Shown here: positions 24,701 to 36,000 of the stretch, one piece after another | How the letters are laid out: each line of letters opens with the position of its first letter | How positions within the stretch are numbered: the first letter of the stretch is position 1 | Origin: Siphonodentalium dalli | Lineage: Eukaryota > Mollusca > Scaphopoda > Gadilida > Siphonodentaliidae | NCBI GenBank assembly: GCA_032622095.1 | Contig: CP136069.1 | Coordinates: 186,113,122 to 186,177,121 of the forward strand | DNA length: 64,000 nt | Reading direction: 5' to 3' | Made by a program: the position numbers and the translations under genes | Notes under the pieces: model-generated | Told to the model about the DNA's origin: nothing | Seen by the model: the letters and a program-made list of their open reading frames with translations, nothing else | Databases searched by the model: none

Positions 24701-27012
24701 TTAAGGATTTCCCGACCCAAAATAAAGTTGTTTGTCCAGCTGTTAGTCAATAAAAATTAAATTTTTGTTTTTGTATTTTTTATTTCTGCCAATGGGAATA
24801 TTAATTCAGACATATACGAAAATTAGAAAAAAGTATGTTTACATAAAATATACAACAACATCAATTTAACAGCGAAGCCTCCCAGTGATGTTAATGGTAT
24901 TGAATGTTGAATGTTGGCATTGAATACCAACATGGCGGATGCTGATACATGTATTGGCAATATTTTTTCACCGATCCTTATGCTCTAAAGAAACATAAAA
25001 ATCAAAAAATATAATTGCCCATTTTTGTTTAGATGAGGAGATTATTATACAGCAAATATTTCATCTCTCCCGACCCTATTTTTTGACAATTTCAATTTTT
25101 TTTACAGATTTTATTTTTATTCCTCCCACCTCCCCTACCTTTGAGTCAAAGAAATCCATAAACCAAGTAATAAAAAATAAAAAGCCCTATGATAATATCC
25201 AATTTAAAATGCCCTATGATAATATCCAATTTAAAATGCCCTATGATAATATCCAATTTAAAATGCCCTATGATAATATCCAAATTAAAATGCCCTATGA
25301 TAATATCCAATTTAACATGCCCTATGATAATATCCAATTTAAAATGCCCTATGATAATATCCAATTTAAAATGCCCTATGATAATATCCAATTTAAAATG
25401 CCCTATGATAATATCCAATTTAAAATGCCCTATGATAATATCCAATTTAAAATGGCCTATGATAATATCCAATTTAAAATGCCCTATGATAATATCCAAT
25501 TTAAAATGCCCTATGATAATATCCAATTTCTTCAAAAGTTGTCTTATAAACACTGATCATACCTTTCCCTCTAGACTACTGATGAAGCTCGACATCCACT
25601 TGACAGGTTCAATGAATAAAGACTTTTCACACAATGCACTTCCAGAATGCAAGCTGGTCCCGAACATCTCATGACGCTTATTTGCAGGCATTTTAGATCG
25701 CCAGTCGAATGCGGATTCACCAGCACCCTCAGTGTGAGACAATAAATTCGACTGTTTAAACAATAGGGTCCTGAAAAGACGTGGAGTGAATGAAATTCTG
25801 ACAAATAAAAGTTGGTTTTCTGTCTTCTCATATTTTTGAAGAAGTCAGAGTTTATGTGTCTGTCATTTGCAGAATGAGGTCCCCAGAGGGTGAGGTGAAT
25901 TTAGTGACGCTATCCCGCATACCAAATTCACCCACTTGGGACCTCCTTCTGCAAGGCCTCATCTGCTATGGGAGACATAGACTCAGATTGAGGTTCTCAA
26001 ATGGTGAATATTGTGATGTACACCCACTGTTAACCTCGATTACGCAATGTGTCATCTGCCAATTTGGGGATATAGAGAAACTAAACTATAAAAGAAATAG
26101 AATCTATGCGAAAAAAGTTTCGGAAGAAATTTGATAATAAAGAAAACTTTCCAGAGAAGTTGAGGCCTAAGCAGAATGAGGTCCCAGAGGGTGAATTTAG
26201 TGATGCTAGCTCACATTCGGTATCACGAGTGACGCATGGCAACATATGGTGCATGCCGCATTGATGGCATCATAAAGTCAATAGTTGCAGTCCTGTAATT
26301 TTGCATTGCATTGAATTTGTTTATTCGACAGTTTCTGCCCTGCATACAATGCACAAAATAAGTGCGCGGACACGGTCAAAGACCAGCTAAAAATCTTAAT
26401 ATTCCGTATATGACTGGCACATTTTCATTTCGGTCGGACATTATGTCGGCACACATTTCTTCCTGAAATCGCTTGAGTTACCAGTACCGAATTGAATTTA
26501 AGTAATAGAAAAAGTTGGCTTTTTTAGTTGTCAGTCATGAACTTGAAGTTAGAGTAATTCAATTCCAGTTCCAAGAAAGGGCACTAAAGATAAATACATT
26601 ATGCCCCATGAAGTAGTAGTTTACAATGTACAAAATTAGAAACATTCAAAACGAACAAATTTATTGGCTTACAAAACTTGAACATTAATTGCCTTGTTTA
26701 AGGCTTTAGTAAGTATATAAAATCATTGTTCTATTTCTCACAATAATGTTTCTTCAGGATACCAACCTGCACTTTTTACATTTGTAAACCACATCTCCAT
26801 CCGATTTCGCGATGTCTGTTGTATGTTCCTGGATTTCAGCTTCTATACTGCCTCCATCATCATTCACTGAAATATATATCAAACGTTACTTGATATTATT
26901 CTCAATGTCCTGCCTGCATTTCAGCTTGAAATTTTTCCCGATTGGGGAATCAAAGCACCAATATAAGAAGCTAAATTACCCTATGTTGACCCATACTTCC
27001 CTAGGTATTTCC

Positions 27013-27044
<32 letters not shown>

Positions 27045-30000
27045 AATATAAAGAAGCTGTTCTTTGAAAGATTAGGCCTAAACGAATATAGTGATGTTTC
27101 CGGTAACCCACCCGCTGCTAGCTCAGACCAGTGCCACTATAATTCTTGGTATATTATTTTATCTCTATTAGATTAAATGCCAAACGTTTCAAAATCAACT
27201 AATTTCTGTCACATCTGTATACACCTTCATACACATAATAGACCTCTCACCACTAAATCAAATTGCCCTACATTCACCCATACTTTCCTAGGTATTCCCT
27301 AGGTAAATATCAACCCCATCCTGGTCATTTATGAACTGGCCTCTTCTATAATCATCTACAATTAACATCAGGCCTCCAAATATGGTGCTGGACATTTGCA
27401 AAATGAGGTCCCCAGAGGATGAATTTAGTGATGCTAGCCCGCTGTGTGGCCTCATTCTGCTATGGGAGTCCTAGATACTGATTTAAGTTCCCAGATGGTG
27501 AAGACGATGATGATGTTCACCCATTAGGCGCCTTGATTATGCATTGTGTCGTCTGCCAATTTGGGGATATTGAAGTTTCTAAATAAAACTCAGCAACATG
27601 TTTTTATAATACTGTAACTGCTACTATTTGAGGTCCATCACAATCGTCTGTGCTTTATACACATGGGTGATGATAAACATGGAAGTATACTCCATACATC
27701 AATGATTGATACCATGGAAATGTTTATCTATACCTTTCTGGGAAATATGGTGATTAGTCGACTAAGATATTGTTCATTGATTATCGCCAAAATTCTAATC
27801 GATGTCGACTTCTCAACTAATCGTTTCAACACTAATGCTGACTTCAGACAACAAAACTAGCCATCAAAATGTTTAGCATCAGCAAGAATAACTCACTGGA
27901 ACGTCCTTGAACTTTGAGTGACAGCTGGTTCAGTCGATACAGGCGGTATCGCTCATTTGATCTGTCGATCTTCCCTCCCATCTCATCAAACAGCTGTAAC
28001 TGAGACATAAATCCTTCATTGGGTCTGTGATGGAAAAGAATAAAGACATGTTACATTGTGGGATTATGATATGCTGATTCAGCTGTTTAGATACATGTTA
28101 CATAGTGGGATTTTGATATGCTGATTCAGCTGTTTTGATACATGTTATTGGCAAATTTCGGGAGGACTGCATGTACATAATGTAGGTCATATGCAGCTTT
28201 TCCAAGCATAAATGTCATTTGTTTGGGTAAACTCATAAAATTGTGTTCATAAATAATGTATCCGAAAAGTGTGATCATTAAATTATTCTCAAACATTGTA
28301 TGTCAAAATTTTCTAACCAGTTCCTTACAAGATAATTCTCATTGGACTATTTTAATGGGGCATGAGTAAAGGTGTTTCCTCAACATCCTGAGTGACGACT
28401 AATCTAAACCCCAGAAAATGCCAAATATGCCAAAAGTAAAAATCTAATGTAGAATTTAGAATCTCATGAATTGCTTATTTTAATAACATATCATACATAA
28501 TCAAGCAGAAGAATTATAAATATGAAAGTGTTTCTTATATAAAAACTCTAAGAGGTCAAGGAATTAGTAGATACAAATGTGATTTCTAGAAATAAATAGT
28601 TTTTCTTGACTCCTTTTGGACGATAACTTCGATAAGACTTTTTAGAAGCCCAGGACGATGTTGAGTGTATATTATGTAATCACTGAGTTAACCCTTCCAT
28701 GACAGGAGCTCCATGAAATTTTGCGAAAACCATGTGCCAATGCATTCTCTTCTACATGTATATGCATATATAAAAGAATACATAGGCCTAACAATTGTTA
28801 CCTTGACCGTATAAGCCAGTGCATTCTCCTATATATGCAAGGCTTCCTATGGGAGACTCGCATATATGAGAGAATGCACTGGCACAGTATCTTTAATGCT
28901 GCACCAGCGTGGCTCCCATCATAAAAGGGTTAAAATAAATTATAATCCAGTCTAATGTATAATGTGTTAACCCTTTCAATACTAAATTATCATTGACAAG
29001 TAGTTCCCGTTGGAAATGTTTAGATAATAAGTTCAACAAACGGCCAATGTAAACATATCCCACCAATGAATGAATAGGATCATATGGTTAACTGAATAAG
29101 AGAAGCCATTCAGTAATTAAATGGACACAAGGCCTTCTCAGTGGGTAACTTGTAAGCCAGTGCATTCTCTTATACAACTGTATATGTGAGGCTCCTTGTG
29201 GGAGATTCGCATTTATAAGAGAATGCATTGGCACAGGATCTTTAATGCTGCTCCAGTCATGTAAGGGTTAATAGATTTTGAGCCCAGTTGAGGTCAGATG
29301 TGATCCGATAACCCATGTTGAGATATATTAGTGGACGGACAGAAATCCAACATTTTCAGAGGGAGGGACGGCTAGACAGACGGGTGTAATCCAGTATACC
29401 CTCCATCTTTTAGGATGGGGTATAATTAAACTGTTTACCCCTTTATGTACTAAATTGATTGTCCCATCAGTTATATATAGAGGATCTCTAATGCCCTACA
29501 ATTCTATACAAAATTTATTAACTGAGTGCACTAAATTGAAGGTGGATTATGTTAGAACAACAAAAATGTGACTTTGTAGAGGATTAATTTTTTTTTTTAC
29601 ACAAAGTCCATATTGAGATGTCTACTGAAGACTGTGAAGAATGATTAACAAGAAAAAATATTCATATTTATCAAGCATTCTTTGAAAAAATTACTTTGAA
29701 TCAATTGTTAACAAATGATAGATTTACTTAACATTCTGTCTGAGAACCGCCAGTTTATGGGCGGTGTGCTGTGAAATCTGTTGACAAATGAATTTGTTAG
29801 GCTTCAATATGGCCTACCAGGCTAACACCATGTAGCCAGTAAAAAGGTCACCACTAATGGGATAATCTCTCATGGGCCAGAGCCAACACCAGCTAATAAC
29901 CATTCTCCGCTGGACTGGAAAAATTAGGTGACTCATCAATTATCAGTTTCCAGACATCATTACTGAGCAAGTATATCCACCATTTGTAAACAACTGCTTC

Positions 30001-33000
30001 TGAGCCAAGATTCCAAAGAACAATCAAGAATTATGAATATTGTTTTCTCGCTCACCATTCATCAGTGTTCAGTACACATTCTCATATTGTAAGAAAAAAT
30101 AATTTTTAAAATCATCTATAAAGTTCACATTTTGTATTTCTAATACAATCCACCATGAATTATACAAAACCCTAAAACATTACAATGTTCACCTGTGATG
30201 TATCAATGTTTTTCGATTGAAATTCCATCATATTTTTTTTATAATAAACCTGAATACTGATGTGATTTAATTTAAGAGTGAATATTTTTTGTACTAACCG
30301 TATGTACGGTCGCATCTTCTTCACAAATTGGATACTGTCGCTCATTGACATTTGTAACTTGTGCATCAAGAAAGCTATAACAATTGTTGAACTCCGTGAT
30401 ATGCCCACAAGACTACAATTGAAAATGTTAACATCATAACAATTACCATGGTACAAAATGGTATAAAATTATAGAATTATTGATTCCATACAAGCCTTGA
30501 AATAGTGTATCCGATATCTGCGGAATGAGGTCCCCAGAGGGTGTATTTAGTGATGATATTCCGAATGGCAGGCTAGCATCACCAGATAAAAATTGCTAGA
30601 ATAATCAGGGACAAGGCTAGAGGGTCTTTATGTTCAACTTGTGACTGCATTTCCATTGAATCAGACCAAAATTTTCCAAGTCCAGGAAATTTCATTTGCA
30701 CACCCTCCCTTCAGTTGGAATTTTCCAACTCTGTATTACCAGCTTTCCATATAATCTATGGTTGAAATATTTTTAAAAAAGTTTAATTAAAGTCACTGAT
30801 AAGATGACAGTGATAAAGGTCTAAAACCAAACAGATTTCATATATAGAGGATCTCACATAAACTACAGCGATCGCAAGTTATTTGAAGAACGCCGTGACG
30901 TCATCGCACGCGCTGATATTAAACGTGTCTATTACCGATAATTATGAAACTGCTTTTATGGCCAAATTATGTGATAATATTAAATACTGGTTGGAAAAAT
31001 GAAACTATCCAAACTATTTGGGTGTGAAATTTCAACTATTAAATGTTGTATCAAGCATGAACTTTGAATGCAGAAAAGTTGCCCCCCCCCCTAAACCCCA
31101 TGTCGCTAACAATAATTAATCACTTACCAATGCACTAGAACAGCACCTGTCTTCATTCCTTCTTCTATAAACTGGAAGCATTCTTCAAACTTAGTGAGAA
31201 GATCAGTAAACTCAAGGTCAAAACACGACACACATTTATAGGACTGTAGAGTGTTGGTGATTGTCTGGAAATTAGAGAACATCTATTCATTGCATACATG
31301 TAGCCCTCAAAATTGACAATTTCTTCAACAGCAGCATAGATACGGCAAGAAACAGGAGCAGAAATTATGGGGTATGTTTTTGTACCATGTAGAATCGTGA
31401 CAAGCATTACAGACAAGCCTGAATTTAGTGTCTGACATTTGCAGAATGAGGTCCCCAGAGGGTGAATTTAGTAAAGCTATCCTGCATAGTGGGATAGCGT
31501 CACCAAATTCACCCTCTGGGGACCTCATTCTGCTTAGTCCTGAATTGCTGTGGGAGACATATGTAGCGGTCTCGTTGTAAATATAGAAGGCCGATGACTT
31601 CTCTGATCAAGAGGTCTCGATCTCTTGGTCACGGTCGTTAGACGCTTTGTGTGATCACTGAAGTTAAGCAACGCCGAGCCCGGTTAGTACTTGGATGGGT
31701 GACCGGCTTGGGATTCTGGGTGCTGCCAACTTTCGGTTCGACTCCCACACTTCTCTCTCTCTCTCGTTCTGTTACACCTACATGTAGGATCATATTAAAG
31801 TTCCCCAGTTGAAGACTTGAAGTTAACAATGTTAATTTGAGACTATAGATACTTCCAAGAAGATGAGGCCTGAGCAAAATGAGGTCCCCAGAGGGTGAAT
31901 TTGGTAGCATCACTACATTCACCATGTGGGGACCTCATTCTGCAAATGTCAGACACACTAAATTCAGGCTTGGTTACAAAAGCTTTGTATAGAAGAAATT
32001 TGTATTTCTCATCTCTATCTACATGTACATGTGTACCCCTGTATGTCCCAGTAGAAACTCTCATGACAAGTGGTACAGAAACTTATAACATATTTTATTG
32101 CAGTGATTTGTTGTGGAAAAACAGTACATCTATACAATTTCCCCTAGATCATGCCATGAATCTCTACTAACGCCCGTATAGATAATTTTCCACCAGTAAA
32201 AAAACAGTAAAAAATAACACAGGGAATATATTTCTTTGTTATTATCTGTTTCTTAATAATGTACTCTACTGTAGGTAAAGGTCTGAACTTTAAATTTCAC
32301 AATTTAAGTGACTTTGTGAGCGATTTTGCTTTGCGATTCTTACAATTATGGAATTTTTCCTGGGAAATTAATTGAATATTTATTGCGATATCGGCTCTCA
32401 AAAGTCACAGAAAAGCATGCATTTTCGAGTTGGGACTGTCACATATAGTGATGTACACTATAAAGGAACAGATACTCATTAAGATATATATTCCCAGTGT
32501 TATTTTTTCGACTTTATAAGATTCCCTGTCAAAACTTCAAAAAGTTCCCAGGTTTTGAACTGGTGGAATATGATCTCTACGGGTGTTAGCCCGAGTAGAG
32601 ATTCATGGCATGATCTACATTTCACCATGGCCCTATCCATGGGTATGCGGCTTATACGGACCCTGGCTCTTACGGACCCTGGCTCTTACGGACCCTGGCT
32701 TTTACGGACCACCGGCTCTTACGGACCCTGGCTTATACGGACCCCGGCTTATACGGACCCTCAATTTTATTGTTTATGTTTTATGTTTATTTAAATAAAT
32801 TTAAATTATGATTGTCTTTTCACACATATATCTGTATTAATTGAGATTTTCGGTAATTTTTTTGGTGATTTTCAAACTTTATGAATTTTACTTATATTTA
32901 TGAATTTAATATATAATTATGTATATATCTGTATTAATTGAGAATTTCGGTGATGTTCTGACTTGAAAAAAGCATTTATTGAATCGTGTTAATTAATCTC

Positions 33001-36000
33001 TTCGCCGTTGTATAAACACGCGTGTGTGATCCCTTTATGTCGTTGTATAAACAGACACGCGGTGATAAATGGTCAGTGAATGGTGACAGGGCATTTATTG
33101 AATCGTGTTAATTAATCTCTTCGCCGTTGTATAAATACGCGTGTGTGATCCCTTTATGTCATTGTATAAACAGACATGCGATGATGAATGGTCAGTGATT
33201 GGTGATCAGGATGAATCCACTGAGTTTGATTTGTTATGAAAACATGTTAGTAAAAACACAACTGGTATATATTTTATTCAACTGATTTATTGTTGACTGG
33301 CATAATTCCACAATGTCTAACTGTGCTTCATGTGGAGATACTATTCGGCATCGTCAGGAGATTATTGGCTGCATTGAACCTGAATGTTCCCGTTTGACGC
33401 ATCGGGTTTGTGACACAGGTGAGTTATACAACAATTATCTGGCACAATCGACTCAACCATGCGGCGAAAAAGGGAAATCTACCATTCTACGTACTAGTCA
33501 CCCTACTCAACGAAGAGGCAGCTGATACACCAACCAACATCAGGATGGTTTCCGAAGGGAAGATGCGTAGACGACAGGAGAGGAAAACGAGGGAGACGAC
33601 CGGAAAGTTAATGACATTGTGGAGAGACTACTCGTCGATGAGGATAAGTGCCAGCAAAATACTAAAAGAAGCCGCCAAGCTGTACGCCCCAGTTTAAATA
33701 ATGTTTGTCTGATGTAACTTTGTTCGATTTTGTTTATCATCATATTTTTGTTTTCTCTGTATGTATGTTGTCATAATTTAAATTTATTTAAATAAACATA
33801 AAACATAACAAATAAAATTGTGTATTTTAATTGAGGTCCGTATGAGCCAAGGTCCGTATAAGCCGGGGGTCCGTATGAGCCAGGGTCCGTATGAGCCGGA
33901 GGTCCGTATGAGCCAGGGTCCGTATGAGCCAGGGTCCGTAAGAGCCAGGGTCCGTATCAGCCGGCATTCTATCCATGCACCTCTACAAAATTTATATTTG
34001 AAAATATGCTGGTATCAAAGGAGAATTGTGACCCGCCATATCAAATCCAGTTGTAAGTCGGGATTTTTTTTACCCTGTGCCAATGCATTCTCTTATATAT
34101 GCGAGTCGACCATAGGTCGCCTCGCATATATAAGAGAATGCATTGGCCTAACAATTGTTTATCATTTGTTTTAAATAAATGTTTCTTAAAATTTTTATGA
34201 CATAAAATAAAAAACATCCATTACCCTGCAGGGAGCCCCACACATATATAGAAGCATATAGAAGAGTGTTGTCTGCTCATGTTTGTCTGGGGCTCTGTAT
34301 GGGTGAGATTATTAAAATTGTTAAAAAATTGTTAGGCCAATGCATTCTCTTATATATGCGAGGCGACCTATGGTCGACTCGCATATATAAGAGAATGCAT
34401 TGGCACAGGGTAAAAATATCCCGACTTCCGACTGGATTTGATATGGCGGGTCACAATTAAGCATTTATTTGAGCCTGAAGATCACTACCGTTTTCAATTT
34501 TCTGTACCCGGAGTTGTAATTTTTGACTGAAATTTATAAAAGCTCATTTCTTCTTCACATCCCACTTTTATGTTTGGCTGTGTTGAATGGGACCGAACTG
34601 TATGAATCAGTGATTACCAAGTGTGAAAATAGGATGAAGAGGCCTCATCTTCGGGGAAGTATCTATAGTCTCAAATTAACATTGTTTTTGGTTACTTTTT
34701 CTCTTCTGTTCAGTTTCTAGATCACCTAATTTGCAGAAGATAAAACGCATAATTGAGATGACAAATGAGTGAACATCACCAACTTCAACTGGGGAACTTC
34801 GATCTGATCCTAGGTCTCCCATGGCAGTTGAGGCCAAAGCAGAATGAGGTCCCCAGAGTGTGAATTGGTGATGATAGCCCACTATGCGGGATAGAGTCAC
34901 TAATTCACCCTCTGGGGACCTCATTCTGAAAATGGCAGACATGCTAAATTCAGGCTTGACCCCAGTGCTGTGGACGATATTTTAGGACGATATACAAACA
35001 AAAGAGTGAAAGGAAGCCTTTTAGATAATTAAAGCAGATTAAAGAGGTATTCTCTATTCAAGCCTTGAAATAGGGTGTCTGTCATTTGCAGAATGAGGTC
35101 CCCAGAGGGTGAATTTAGTGATGCTACCCCGCATAGCGGGCTAGCATCACCAAATTCACCCTCTGGGAACCTCATTCTGCTGAGGTGTAAGCAGAATGAG
35201 GTCCCCAGAGGGTGAATTTGGTGATGCTAGCCCGCTATGCGAGGTAGCATCACTAAATTCACCCTCTGGGGACCTCATTCTGCAAATGACAGACACCCTA
35301 TTTCAAGGCTTGTCTCTATTAGAAAATAACTTAGTAACCCAATGAACTCCATTTTAATTAGCAACATTAGCCTTGGAAATACTACTGATTTTACCTCTGC
35401 TTTTACCAAGGTATTGCCTATTGCCAAGGATGTTTATAGAGCCTCCGTTGGGGGTGCCCACCTAGAAATTTCCAACTGCACCATCCCTCCCATTATGTCC
35501 CATATACCAGTATCCATATGTCCCTCCAGTATTTTTAACTACATTTTCTGATTAAAATACCAGTAGTGTCCATTCTCATTACAATCTGACATTTTATATT
35601 GTATTGCATAATACTTATTGGATAATAGAATGGTGGGGTGGAAATTGAACTTGAGCCATTGAGACTTCTCCCAATTTGAAACCCCTGTCCAAGTATCTGG
35701 TTGGTATATTAGTAGGACAACAGAATTTGCATTGATACACGAATACCTACAGCTGTATACACAATGTGAACATGTACCTTCAATGTCCACTATTTAAATT
35801 TATACAAAGATTTGCTTCATATGATGTTCAAGGGGTCTGGGTATCAAAATATTGCATGCAAACAATGTGTTTGACAATCGTAGTGGTCCATTATGCATTG
35901 TATCATTTAAGTGTTATCATGAAGGCCAACTCAGGGTACAGGTACATTGTACACTTCGAAAACAACTGCATCTATTTCTATTTCATTAACACTTTGTAAT

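Noticed and set aside
25083-25674. 157-161-residue frames with MPYDNIQFK repeats
   Set aside because: Produced by the 27-bp repeat; the only real coding part of this interval is DUSP12 exon 6 on the minus strand, starting beyond it.
31735-31745. tRNA gene suggested by B box GGTTCGACTCC
   Set aside because: No cloverleaf or A box at the right distance; the preceding DNA is 5S-like.
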